DNA from: Rubrivivax sp.
Lineage (GTDB): Bacteria > Pseudomonadota > Gammaproteobacteria > Burkholderiales > Burkholderiaceae_C
Length of the DNA: 64,000 nucleotides
Reading direction: 5' to 3'
Assembly: GCA_016707445.1 (NCBI GenBank)
Contig: JADJHR010000006.1
Coordinates: forward strand, 310,001-374,000
Part shown: piece by piece, positions 50,775 to 60,591 of the stretch
Position numbering within the stretch: position 1 is the first letter of the stretch
Layout of the letters: each line of letters starts with the position of its first letter
Position numbers and translations under genes: made by a program
Notes under the pieces: generated by a model
What the model saw: only the letters and a program-made list of their open reading frames with translations
Told to the model about the DNA's origin: nothing
Databases searched by the model: none

Positions 50775-51758
50775 ATGAACCTGCCCGCCGCCTCCGCGAT
50801 CCCGTCGCCACGGTCCGATTCGGTCGCGCCAGATGACGCCGGACAAGTCGCTGTTCTCCGGCTGCCCAGTGCTGCCCGTGCTCTGCGCTACGGCGCGCGC
50901 TGGTGGGCACTGGCCGTACCGGGCTTGCTTCGCCAGCATCGACTGCGGCCCGGTCGCGCGGGCCACTATGCCGCCCGCTTCGAACCCGACACCGCCCTGC
51001 GCGATGCCTTCAGTACGCTGTTCGACCTGCGCAACGGCCCGGTCGGCGTGAACTACCCGTTCATGTACGCACAGGGCGTGAACGAACTGCTGCAGGCGCG
51101 GGTCCTGGCCGATCTGGGCGTCAACCTCCGGCACGTGCATCTGCTGCGTCACCGCACGCGCTTGCCGGCGGGCGGCGCCCAGGGCCTGGCGGTGGGTGGT
51201 CAGCAGCTCGATTGCCAGCTGATGCGCGCCGTGCGAGCCGGTCCGACCGAGGTGCTGCTGCTGCTGGAAACACGCATCAGCGATGACGCGGGCCATCACC
51301 TTGCGCTGGTCGAGGATGCCTTGCTGGTCAGCGCGCTGCAGGTCGCCGATGCGGTGCAGGCCAGCGAAGACGACCTGTTGCGACGCGCTGCAAGCCGCCT
51401 GCGCCGCCGCGGCGCCGAGCTCGACGGTGGCGCCAACGACGTGCAGGTGCGGCAGCTGTACATCGCCACCGACGCCGGCCGACGGTTTGGCCGCCTGTCG
51501 GGCCAGATCAGTCCCGTGCACACCTCCAGATTGGGGGCGCGGCTGCTGGGGCGGCGCCATCCCCATGTGCAGCCCATGTATCTGCGCAACCTGGTGACGC
51601 GCGAGCTGGCCGAGTGGGGCGTCGGTCAGTCCGAGTTGCAGCTGAGCTTCATCCGCAAGTCCTGCCTGGGGCAGACGCTGAGGCTGTTGCGCAAGGACAG
51701 CGCGTTCGAACTGCTCGACGAGCGCGGCCGCCTGGTGGCCTTCGGCAGCGCCACATAG
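50775..51758 (+). CDS. MaoC-like double-hotdog protein
   Basis: A 327-residue protein that I place only tentatively. The segment GQISPVHTSRLGARLLGRRH resembles the MaoC dehydratase motif (D-x-N-P-I-H-x-x-x-x-x-A-x-x-x-G), but the catalytic Asp/Asn is replaced, and the HGM motif that should follow reads VQPMY. The N-terminal half (LRNGPVGVNYPFMYAQGVNE and a long strand region) could be a second hotdog domain. It may be a catalytically altered lipid- or thioester-binding protein. It is not in an operon: the flanking genes are 123 bases upstream and convergent downstream. Confidence 0.5.
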   Translation: MNLPAASAIPSPRSDSVAPDDAGQVAVLRLPSAARALRYGARWWALAVPGLLRQHRLRPGRAGHYAARFEPDTALRDAFSTLFDLRNGPVGVNYPFMYAQGVNELLQARVLADLGVNLRHVHLLRHRTRLPAGGAQGLAVGGQQLDCQLMRAVRAGPTEVLLLLETRISDDAGHHLALVEDALLVSALQVADAVQASEDDLLRRAASRLRRRGAELDGGANDVQVRQLYIATDAGRRFGRLSGQISPVHTSRLGARLLGRRHPHVQPMYLRNLVTRELAEWGVGQSELQLSFIRKSCLGQTLRLLRKDSAFELLDERGRLVAFGSAT

Positions 51759-51775
51759 GTCGTGCCGGCGGCCCC

Positions 51776-52201
51776 TCAGGCCTTGACCAGGCTCGACACC
51801 ACGCTTTCGATGGCCTTCTTGAGCTTGTTCTTGGCCAGATCGCGGCACTGTTCGGCGGTGGAACCGGCCTGGGCATCGAAGGCGGTGGCCGTCTTGCTGG
51901 GCCGGAACAGCACCGCTTTCAGCGACGGCGTCAGCGGCAGCATCATCACGCGCGCCGTGACGACGCATGTGCCGTTGGCGGTCAGGCCGCCCTCGACCTG
52001 GCTGGTGAAGGCCCATTTGGATGCCGGGTAGATCTTCCACACCTTGGCGGGAATGCCCTCGGCCAGCAGCGACCTGGCGCTTTGGGCGCTGATCAGGGCG
52101 TCGCTGGAATGATCGATCAGCTGGGCCTTGGGCGGCGCGGCGACGGCGGTCGAGGCGACCGCCAGCAGCAGCAACGGGGCAATCAGCGAAGTCGGTTGCA
52201 T
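51776..52201 (-). CDS. secreted hypothetical protein
   Basis: A 141-residue periplasmic protein with a signal peptide (LIAPLLLLAVASTAVAAPP) and a mature domain containing two cysteines (NGTCVVTARV and TAEQCRDLAKNKLKKA). These could form a disulfide around a beta-sheet. I do not recognise the family. Codon bias is good. It lies 88 bases downstream of the Crp/Fnr gene on the same strand. Confidence 0.6.
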   Translation of the reverse strand: MQPTSLIAPLLLLAVASTAVAAPPKAQLIDHSSDALISAQSARSLLAEGIPAKVWKIYPASKWAFTSQVEGGLTANGTCVVTARVMMLPLTPSLKAVLFRPSKTATAFDAQAGSTAEQCRDLAKNKLKKAIESVVSSLVKA

Positions 52202-52289
52202 GCAGGTTCCATCCGGGCTGTGTGCCGGCTCCGACAGCCGACCGTGAGGGGCCAGAGTGTAGCCAGCGCCGGCCTGACCAGACGCGTCA

Positions 52290-52928
52290 TCACCAGCGGG
52301 TTGGCAACTTTTTCAGCAGCACGATGCGCCGGCCTTCGGTGGACACGTAGCCGCCGATCGTCAGCTGCTTGAAGATGCGGCTGACCATCTCGCGCGACGA
52401 GCCCACACGGTCGGCGATGTCCTGCTGCGTCAGCCGTTCGGTCACCACCAGACGGCCGCCGTCGTTCTGCGCCAGCTCGTGCAGCAGCTTGGAGATGCGC
52501 GTGTAGACATCGTCCAGCGCCAGCCGCTTGACGGTGTCGGTCGACCGGCGCACCAGCGCGATCAGCTTGCGGATCAGGTGCAGGGCGAAGTCGGGGTGTT
52601 CGGCCAGAAAGTCGCGCACGTTGGCGCCGGTGACGACCACGCAGGTGCAGGGCTCGAGCGTCATCACCGAGGCCGAGCGCGGGCCGCCGTCCAGCGTCAT
52701 CTCACCGAAATACTGACCCGGGCCCAAGGTCGTGTAGACCACCTCGCGGCCGTTGCTGCCGGCGCCGTAGACCTTTACCTTGCCCTTGAGCACGATGAAG
52801 ATGGAGTCCGAGTCATCGTCTTCATTGACCAGTACGGCGTTGGCAGGAAAAGCCTTGACACCACCGCGTGCGGCCATCGCCTGCAACAGTTGGTCGTTGA
52901 GGGCGCTGGTGGGCTCGGACGGGTTCAT
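52290..52928 (-). CDS. Crp/Fnr-family transcriptional regulator
   Basis: A 212-residue regulator. The N-terminal cyclic-nucleotide-binding-fold domain is intact (FIVLKGKVKVYG, LGPGQYFGEMTLDGGPRSAS with a phosphate-binding-cassette-like sequence), and the C-terminal winged helix contains LTQQDIADRVGSSREMVSRIFKQL. The cassette GEMTLDGGPRSAS is close to that of cAMP receptor proteins, so a cyclic nucleotide ligand is possible. No Fnr-type cysteine cluster is present. ATG 52928 is preferred to 52967. It might respond to cAMP from the predicted cyclase at 29.8-33.6 kb, but no direct evidence links them. Confidence 0.88.
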   Translation of the reverse strand: MNPSEPTSALNDQLLQAMAARGGVKAFPANAVLVNEDDDSDSIFIVLKGKVKVYGAGSNGREVVYTTLGPGQYFGEMTLDGGPRSASVMTLEPCTCVVVTGANVRDFLAEHPDFALHLIRKLIALVRRSTDTVKRLALDDVYTRISKLLHELAQNDGGRLVVTERLTQQDIADRVGSSREMVSRIFKQLTIGGYVSTEGRRIVLLKKLPTRW

Positions 52929-53063
52929 CGATCGATGCGGGCAGCAGTTCGGTGACGTGAGTCGCAAGTATGCGGCAGGCCGGGCTGACCCGGATTCGGC
53001 TTACCTGCGGGCGGCGCTAGCATGGTTGGCAGAACATGCCGTCGCGTCGGCAGGGAGGATTCG

Positions 53064-55079
53064 ATGAGACCGATGGGCCGTTGCCGTCGCCACCTCGAGG
53101 CCCTGTGCGTTGTGCTTGCGCTGGTCGGCGGAGCCATGGACACAGCCGGCGCGGCCGAGCTGCCGCCCGCCGAATTGTTCTTCAAGGTGCCCGAGATCGG
53201 TCGCGCCGTGCTGTCACCTTCGGGGCGCTGGCTGGCCATGAGCAGCAATCATCGGGGCGCCCGCGTCTCGCTGGTGGTCTTCGATCTGCGCGAATGGGGC
53301 CAGGTGAAGCTGGCGGCCGGTTTCAACGACGCCGACATCCGGCGTTTCGACTGGGTCAACGACGATCGGCTGGTGTTCGACGTGATCGACCTTGACCGCG
53401 GCGGTGGCGACCAGCCCTTCGGCGCCGGCTTGTTCAGCGTCAGGCCCGACGGCAGTGACCAGCGCCAACTGATCGAGCTGCAACGGGACTTCGTCGCGGA
53501 GATGCGCACTGCCACCCGCGACCGGCTACGCTGGAACCACCGACTGCTGCACGTGCCCAACGACGGCGGTGACGAGGTCATCGTCGGTGAGTACAGCTTC
53601 AGCAACAGCGGTGATCTGCGTGACGTGATGCCCAAGCGGCTGAACGTGGTCAATGGCCGTTCGCGAAACCTGGCGCCGGGAACGCCGCCGGACACGCGCG
53701 ACTGGTGGTTCGATGCCAAGGGCCAACCGCGGGTGGTGGTCACCGCCAAGGAGGGTCGCGATCGCCTCTTCTGGAAGCCGCCGCGCAGTGATGCCTGGCA
53801 GCCCCTGGCGGACTACCCGCGCTACGCAGCGCCTTTCGTGCCTCGCTTTTTCGATGCGGCCGGTGACCTGTTCGTCACCGTCGCCAGCGGGCCGCGTGGC
53901 ACCAGCGAGCTGCACCGCTTCGACTTCGAAAAGCGCGCGCCGATGAGCGATGCCGTGGTGCGTGCGCCGGGCTTTGACTTCCGCGGCGAGCTGGTGGCGG
54001 AGACGCCCGGCGGCCAGACCCTTGGGGTTCGCCTGGAAACCGACGCGGAAACCACGGTCTGGTTCGATCCGCGACTGAAGGCCTTGCAGCAAGAGGCCGA
54101 TGGCAAGCTGCCGGGGCGCGTCAACCGGCTGAGTTGCCGCCGTTGCAGCGAAAGCGACATGGTGGTGCTGGTGGAGTCGTTCTCGGACCGTGACCCCGGT
54201 GTGTACTTGCTGTACCGCGCCGACACGCGGGCCTGGCGTCTGATCGGCAACCGACGTCGCGGCATCGACCCGAATCAGATGGCGCAGCTCGACTTCCATC
54301 GCATCAAGGCGCGAGATGGCCTGGACCTGCCGGTCTGGGTGACCACGCCGGCCATCAAGGCCGGCGGCCCGCGGCCCACGGTGCTGCTGGTGCACGGCGG
54401 CCCCTGGGTGCGCGGCGGCCATTGGCGCTGGGACCCGATGCCGCAGTTTCTGGCCTCCAGGGGCTACCTGGTGATCGAGCCTGAATTCCGCGGCAGCCTG
54501 GGCTATGGTGACGCGCACTTCAAGGCGGGCTTCAAGCAGTGGGGACGGGCGATGCAGGACGACCTCAGCGACGCGCTGGCCTGGGCCGTTGCCAAGGGCA
54601 TGGCCGATCCCAGGCGGGTCTGCATTGCCGGCGCCAGCTATGGCGGCTACGCCACCTTGATGGGTCTGGTCAAAGACCCCGACCAGTACCGCTGCGGCGC
54701 GGCCTGGGTCGCGGTGACCGATCCCCGTTTGATGTACCAATGGACGAGCATCTCGGATCAGAGCGACGAGAACCGCGGCTTCGACTACCCGGGCTTGATC
54801 GGTGACCCCGTGGCCGACGCCAATCAGCTCAAGGCGACATCGCCGCTGGCGCAGGCGGCGCGCATCAAGGTGCCGGTGCTGCTGGCCGCCGGCGCGCTCG
54901 ATCGCCGGGTGCCCCTGTTGCACGGCACCCGCATGCGCGACGCGCTGACCGACGCCGGCCATGCGCCAGAGTGGATCGTCTACGACGACGAGGGCCACGG
55001 CTGGCTGACCGTGAAGAACCGCGTCGATTTCGCGCTCAGGCTCGAGCGCTTTCTGGACCGTCACCTGAAGCAACCCTGA
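53064..55079 (+). CDS. secreted S9 family prolyl oligopeptidase-like peptidase
   Basis: A 671-residue periplasmic or secreted serine peptidase. After a signal peptide (LCVVLALVGGAMDTAGAAE) comes a beta-propeller of about 350 residues, then the alpha/beta-hydrolase catalytic domain with VHGGPWVRGG, EFRGSLGYGDAHF, the nucleophile elbow CIAGASYGGYATLMG, Asp in AAGALDRRVPLLHG and His in VYDDEGHGW. It resembles acylaminoacyl- or dipeptidyl-peptidases of the S9 group. CAGGGAGGA gives a strong ribosome site before ATG 53064. Confidence 0.9.
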   Translation: MRPMGRCRRHLEALCVVLALVGGAMDTAGAAELPPAELFFKVPEIGRAVLSPSGRWLAMSSNHRGARVSLVVFDLREWGQVKLAAGFNDADIRRFDWVNDDRLVFDVIDLDRGGGDQPFGAGLFSVRPDGSDQRQLIELQRDFVAEMRTATRDRLRWNHRLLHVPNDGGDEVIVGEYSFSNSGDLRDVMPKRLNVVNGRSRNLAPGTPPDTRDWWFDAKGQPRVVVTAKEGRDRLFWKPPRSDAWQPLADYPRYAAPFVPRFFDAAGDLFVTVASGPRGTSELHRFDFEKRAPMSDAVVRAPGFDFRGELVAETPGGQTLGVRLETDAETTVWFDPRLKALQQEADGKLPGRVNRLSCRRCSESDMVVLVESFSDRDPGVYLLYRADTRAWRLIGNRRRGIDPNQMAQLDFHRIKARDGLDLPVWVTTPAIKAGGPRPTVLLVHGGPWVRGGHWRWDPMPQFLASRGYLVIEPEFRGSLGYGDAHFKAGFKQWGRAMQDDLSDALAWAVAKGMADPRRVCIAGASYGGYATLMGLVKDPDQYRCGAAWVAVTDPRLMYQWTSISDQSDENRGFDYPGLIGDPVADANQLKATSPLAQAARIKVPVLLAAGALDRRVPLLHGTRMRDALTDAGHAPEWIVYDDEGHGWLTVKNRVDFALRLERFLDRHLKQP

Positions 55080-55166
55080 GCGCAGCGGCCCCGGCCGGCC
55101 TTGGACTTGCGACCCTGCCCACACTGCGACAAGATGGGGCATGCCAGGCAGGAAAGTGAAGGGGTA

Positions 55167-57488
55167 ATGGCCAAGACGTCGGGACGGCTTGCAGCCGAGA
55201 GTCGATTCGTGCTGTCGCCGGGCCTGCAAGACGCGCCGGTGATGGATGTGCTGTGTTCGCACTTCGTGCTCACGCTGACGCTGCACCAGGCCGGACGCTT
55301 CAACCTGCGTCGCGACTGGGGCAGCCTGCTGTCGCTGGTGGGACGCCATCTGGTCTGGCCCTTGCCGGTGCTGGGCCGGCTGCGCGGCTTCCTGACACGT
55401 CGCTGCAAGGGCAGTCCGCATTGGCGGGGCCATGAAGCGCTGAGCGACGAGGCCTTCATCGCCCGCCACGGCTCCTGGCGCGGCCCCTACGAAGAAGGCA
55501 CGCTGTTCTTCTACATCGACGAGTACATCAAGGACGCGCCCAAGGATCTGCTGGCCGTGCTGTCCAACAGCTGCGAATGGTTGACGCGGCGCCTGAAGAA
55601 GCAGTCGGCGCTGGTGCAGAAGAACATCGACGCGCTGGCCGGGCTGCTGCAGCTCAATCCGGCCGAGCGCGCGCTGCTGCTGTACGGCACGCTGGCGCGT
55701 TGCCAGCGTGATCTGCGCGGCCTGTTGGTCGAGTTCAAGGTCGCCACTGCGCAGGAGGCCTATGCCGCGCTGGCCGCCGTGGCCGGTGTCGACGAACGCG
55801 ACGTGGCCGAGGCGCTGCGGGCGGGTTCGCGCCTCGAGCGCATCGGCATGATCGAGAACCTGATCTCGGAGCAGAACATCACCGATCTGGCCGACCTGAT
55901 GAAGGTCAGCGAGCAGCTGCCGCCGGTGCTGATGCGCGAATACGCGGGGCCGGGCGACCTGATGGCGGTGTTCACGCGGCCGGCGCCCAAGAGCGAGCTG
56001 GCCGGCGCCGACTTCGCCTTTGTCAGCGACGAGGTGCAGGTGCTGACCGGCCTGCTGCGCAACGCGACTGAGCGGCGCGAGGCCGGCGTCAACGTGTTGT
56101 TGTACGGCCCGCCCGGCACCGGCAAGACCGAATTGGCCAAGGTCTGTGCGCAGGCCGCGAGCCTAGAGCTGTATGAGGTCGAATACGCCGACCGCGATGG
56201 CAACAGCCTGTCGGGCCGCGACCGTTACCGCAGCCTGCAGATCAGCCAGGTGTTCCTGAAGGGCAGCCCCGGCGTGGCGCTCTTGTTCGACGAAGTCGAG
56301 GACGTGTTTCCGCCGATCTCGACCGAGGCGGCGCAGCTGATTGCGCGCATGGACAGCAGCGATGTGCCGGCGTCGGGCAGCGTCAGCGGCAAGGCCTGGG
56401 TGAACCAGATCCTGGAAACCAACCCGGTGCCGGTGATCTGGATCACCAACCGCATCGAGCAGATCGACCCGGCGTTCCGGCGCCGCTTCCAGTACCACCT
56501 GCTGCTCAAGTCGCCGCCGCCGGGTGCGCGCGAAGGTCTGGTGCAGCGCGCGTTGTTGGGCGTGCCGGTGGGGCCCGAGTTTTCAGCCCGCCTGGCCGAA
56601 CGGCGCGGACTGACGCCCGCGCAGGTGCGTACCGCCGTGCGCTTTGCGCGTCTGGTCGGCCCCGGCGCCGACGATCCGCAGGCCGTCGAGGGCCTGATCC
56701 TGCGCCAGCTGGGCAATGCCGACCGTGCACTGGGCGGCAGCCATGCGCGCGAAAAGGCGGCGCGGCCGGTGGTCACGCAATACGACCTCGGCCTGCTCAA
56801 CGTCGAATCGCGCTTCGAGCTGCCGCGCATCGTCGAGGCGCTGCGCCGCCGCGGCCATGGCACGCTGTGTTTTCACGGTGCACCGGGCACCGGCAAGACA
56901 GCGCTGGCCGAGCACATCGCGCAGGCGCTGCAGCGCCCGCTGATGATTCGCCAGGCGAGCGACATCGCCAGCAAGTTCGTCGGCGAGACCGAGCAGAACA
57001 TGGCCCGCATGTTCGAGGAGGCGGGCAACGAAGAGGCGGTGCTGCTGCTCGACGAGGCCGACAGCTTCCTGCGCAGCCGGCGCCTCGCCGAGCGCAACTA
57101 CGAGGTCACCGAGGTCAACGAGATGCTGCAGGGCATGGAGCGCTTTGCCGGCGTCTTCGTCTGCACGACCAATCTGTTCGACGAGCTGGACGAGGCCGCG
57201 CTGCGCCGCTTCACCTTCAAGATCCGCTTTCACCCGTTGACCGCAGTGCAGCGTGAGCGCATGTTCGTCATCGAGGCCCTGGCCGGCGACCGCAGCGCCT
57301 TGATCGACGAACAGCGGCAGCGGCTGCGCGCGCTCGACCAGCTGGTGCCGGGCGACTTCGCGGCCGTGCAGCGGCAGATCGAAATCCTGGGTCTGGGTTT
57401 CGACCCGGACGGCTTTCTGGCCCAACTCGAGGCCGAGCACCGGGTCAAACCAGAGGTGCGGCAGCGCCGCGGCATCGGATTTCTTTAG
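55167..57488 (+). CDS. double AAA ATPase with unknown N-terminal domain
   Basis: A 773-residue protein with two AAA modules. The first has Walker A LLYGPPGTGKTELAK near residue 313 and Walker B VALLFDEVEDVF. The second has FHGAPGTGKTALAEHIAQ near 570 and AVLLLDEADSFL. The N-terminal 290 residues are uncharacterised and helix-rich. The AAA modules are of the SpoVK/Ycf46 type; such proteins are thought to be remodelling ATPases, but a partner is not seen. The preceding S9 peptidase gene ends 87 bases upstream. ATG 55167 follows GTGAAGGGG. Confidence 0.83.
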   Translation: MAKTSGRLAAESRFVLSPGLQDAPVMDVLCSHFVLTLTLHQAGRFNLRRDWGSLLSLVGRHLVWPLPVLGRLRGFLTRRCKGSPHWRGHEALSDEAFIARHGSWRGPYEEGTLFFYIDEYIKDAPKDLLAVLSNSCEWLTRRLKKQSALVQKNIDALAGLLQLNPAERALLLYGTLARCQRDLRGLLVEFKVATAQEAYAALAAVAGVDERDVAEALRAGSRLERIGMIENLISEQNITDLADLMKVSEQLPPVLMREYAGPGDLMAVFTRPAPKSELAGADFAFVSDEVQVLTGLLRNATERREAGVNVLLYGPPGTGKTELAKVCAQAASLELYEVEYADRDGNSLSGRDRYRSLQISQVFLKGSPGVALLFDEVEDVFPPISTEAAQLIARMDSSDVPASGSVSGKAWVNQILETNPVPVIWITNRIEQIDPAFRRRFQYHLLLKSPPPGAREGLVQRALLGVPVGPEFSARLAERRGLTPAQVRTAVRFARLVGPGADDPQAVEGLILRQLGNADRALGGSHAREKAARPVVTQYDLGLLNVESRFELPRIVEALRRRGHGTLCFHGAPGTGKTALAEHIAQALQRPLMIRQASDIASKFVGETEQNMARMFEEAGNEEAVLLLDEADSFLRSRRLAERNYEVTEVNEMLQGMERFAGVFVCTTNLFDELDEAALRRFTFKIRFHPLTAVQRERMFVIEALAGDRSALIDEQRQRLRALDQLVPGDFAAVQRQIEILGLGFDPDGFLAQLEAEHRVKPEVRQRRGIGFL

Positions 57489-57608
57489 TGAGCGTGCACA
57501 TTCACTCGAATGGGTGGCTGACCGGTGCGGGGCGCGCCGATATGCTTGGCGGTCTGCCTGCGCTGACCCTGCGTGGTGCTTGCGGCTGACCCAGGAGGCC
57601 CATTTCCA

Positions 57609-58451
57609 ATGCGATCTGTGTTCGGCGACCCGTCGGTGATGCTGTGGATGGCTGCGGCCTGCATCGCGTTTCTGGGCGCTCGCACCTTCGTCGAATACCT
57701 GCGACGGCTGCATTACGACGGGCCGGTGCGGCTGTGGCGCGAATTGCTGCTGGGCGCTGCGGCCATCGCCGTCGGCGTTTGGGCCGCGATGATCATCGAC
57801 ATCAGCGCGCAGGGCCTGGCCTTTGACATCGGCTATCACCCGGTCAAGCTTTTCGGCAGCCTGCTGGGGGTGTTCGTCGCCGTCGTGCTGCTGATGGCCT
57901 GGACCACGTTTCGCCCGAGCGGGCTGCAGCAGCTGGCCACCATGGTGCTGGTCACGCTGCTGACCCTGCTGCTGCAGGTGGCGGTGATCTGGTCGGTTGG
58001 CGCCGAACCTGGCCTGAAGTGGCGTGTCGAGCCGATGGTGTTCGCGCTGCTGGTGATCCTGACCGGGTTCGGTGTCTCTGGCCGCATGGTGATGGGCGCC
58101 CGGCGCGGGTCGTCGGGCGACCGCGGGTCGCGTCGCCTGATGGCGGCACTGGTGCTCGGTGCCTGCCTGGTGGCGGCACAAGAACTGGTGCTGACAGGGT
58201 CGGGGCTCGATCGTCAGGTCGTGTCGGGCTATGCGCGCATGCTGCCGGAAGTCATCGTCACCCTGCTGGCTGGCGCGGCGGTGCCGATCGGCCTGGTGCT
58301 GCTGCTGGTCGATCAGCGCAGCCAGCAGCGTGCGCGCGCTGCCGACCGGGTGCGGCGCAAGCGCCGCCATTCCGACAGCGCCATCGAATCGATGTTTTCC
58401 GAAAGCCTGCTGGCCGGCGCCGCCGACCCGCAACAGCCGCCCAAACCCTGA
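57609..58451 (+). CDS. multi-pass membrane protein, possibly MHYT-like
   Basis: A 280-residue protein with about seven hydrophobic segments and a basic C-terminal tail (ADRVRRKRRHSD). The segment AIAVGVWAAMIIDISAQGLA and its spacing resemble the MHYT sensory domain, but the Met-His-Tyr-Thr residues that would bind copper are missing. No output domain (GGDEF, kinase) follows. The function is unknown; it might be a degenerate gas or redox sensor. ATG 57609 is used; CCAGGAGG lies about 13 bases upstream. Confidence 0.6.
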   Translation: MRSVFGDPSVMLWMAAACIAFLGARTFVEYLRRLHYDGPVRLWRELLLGAAAIAVGVWAAMIIDISAQGLAFDIGYHPVKLFGSLLGVFVAVVLLMAWTTFRPSGLQQLATMVLVTLLTLLLQVAVIWSVGAEPGLKWRVEPMVFALLVILTGFGVSGRMVMGARRGSSGDRGSRRLMAALVLGACLVAAQELVLTGSGLDRQVVSGYARMLPEVIVTLLAGAAVPIGLVLLLVDQRSQQRARAADRVRRKRRHSDSAIESMFSESLLAGAADPQQPPKP

Positions 58452-58506
58452 CCGGGCAAGCGGGCCACTGGGTCCGCGTGGTGGTGGCATGCCCGACAAT
58501 CGTGAG

Positions 58507-59562
58507 ATGCCTTCCCGATCCACTGCTTACACGCGCGCCGCGGCCCTGCCCGGCATCCTGGCCGAACGCATCGTCATCATCGATGGCGCGATGGGCACGC
58601 TGATTCAGCGTCGGCGGCTCGGTGAAACCGACTTTCGCGGTCAGCGCTTTGCCGACCATGGCAAGGACCTGAAGGGCAACAACGACCTGTTGGTGCTGAC
58701 GCGGCCCGACGTGGTCGGCGACATCCACGACGCCTACCTGTTGGCGGGTGCCGACATCATCGAAACCAATACCTTCGGCGCCACCTCGATCGCGCAGGAA
58801 GACTACGGCCTGGCCGAGTTGGCTCGAGAGATGAACGTCGCTGCGGCACGCATCGCGCGCGCTGCGGCCGATCGCCACGCCAGCGCCGATCGCCCGCGGT
58901 TCGTGGCCGGCGCGCTCGGCCCCACGCCGCGCACGGCCAGCATCAGCCCCGACGTCAACGACCCCGGCGCCCGCAATGTCAGCTTCGACCAGCTGCGTGA
59001 TGCTTATCGCGAGCAGGCCGAAGGGCTGATGGAGGGTGGCTGCGACCTGTTCCTGGTCGAGACCATCTTCGACACGCTGAATGCCAAGGCGGCGATCTTC
59101 GCGCTCGATGAACTGATGGAAGCGTGTGGCGAGCGGCTGCCGGTGATCATCTCGGGCACGGTCACCGACGCCTCGGGGCGCATCCTGTCGGGGCAGACCG
59201 TCGAAGCCTTCTGGCATTCGGTGCGCCACGCCCGGCCGCTGGCCGTGGGCCTGAACTGCGCGCTCGGCGCCGCGCTGATGCGGCCCTACATCGAAGAGCT
59301 GGCGCGCGTGGCCGGCGACACCTTCATCAGCTGCTACCCGAACGCCGGCCTGCCCAACCCGATGAGCGAGACCGGATTCGACGAAACACCGCCGGTCACC
59401 GGGGCCCTGATGGAGGAGTTTGCGCGCAGCGGCTTCCTCAACATCGCCGGCGGTTGCTGCGGCACCACGCCGGAACACATCGCCGAAATCGCCACCCGGG
59501 TCGGGCATTTCCAGCCCCGACGCCCCCAGCAGTCGCTGTTCAGCGATCTGCTGGTTGCCTGA
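58507..59562 (+). CDS. metH: homocysteine S-methyltransferase half of split methionine synthase
   Basis: The 351-residue product is the first (homocysteine-binding) module of cobalamin-dependent methionine synthase, MetH. It shows DGAMGTLIQRR near the start, IIETNTFGATSIAQEDYGL, and the zinc-binding cysteines in VGLNCALGAALM and GGCCGTTPEHI. Many Burkholderiales encode MetH as two proteins, this one and a larger folate/B12/activation subunit. The second gene is usually adjacent but is not here; purC follows instead. The C-terminal QSLFSDLLVA and its stop are repeated in the DNA after the gene. ATG 58507 is used. Confidence 0.88.
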   Translation: MPSRSTAYTRAAALPGILAERIVIIDGAMGTLIQRRRLGETDFRGQRFADHGKDLKGNNDLLVLTRPDVVGDIHDAYLLAGADIIETNTFGATSIAQEDYGLAELAREMNVAAARIARAAADRHASADRPRFVAGALGPTPRTASISPDVNDPGARNVSFDQLRDAYREQAEGLMEGGCDLFLVETIFDTLNAKAAIFALDELMEACGERLPVIISGTVTDASGRILSGQTVEAFWHSVRHARPLAVGLNCALGAALMRPYIEELARVAGDTFISCYPNAGLPNPMSETGFDETPPVTGALMEEFARSGFLNIAGGCCGTTPEHIAEIATRVGHFQPRRPQQSLFSDLLVA

Positions 59563-59636
59563 TTCGCAGTCGCTGTTCAGCGATCTGCTGGTTGCCTGAT
59601 TCGCAGTCGCTGTTCAGCGGCCTGCGGGCAGCCTGA

Positions 59637-59640
<4 letters not shown>
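59530..59640. repeat. three tandem 37-bp repeats across the metH stop
   Basis: Units lie at 59530-59566, 59567-59603 and 59604-59640. The first two are identical and start CAGTCGCTGTTCAGCGATCT; the third differs in its second half. Unit 1 encodes the last ten residues of the MetH half plus its stop, so units 2 and 3 are untranslated copies. Unit 3 runs four bases into the end of the convergent purC gene (stop at 59637-59639). Confidence 0.9.
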
Positions 59641-60539
<899 letters not shown>

Positions 60540-60591
60540 GGCGCGCAGATCTGCTGGGTTGCGGGCATTGTGCCCGGCTGCCAAGGTCGGA

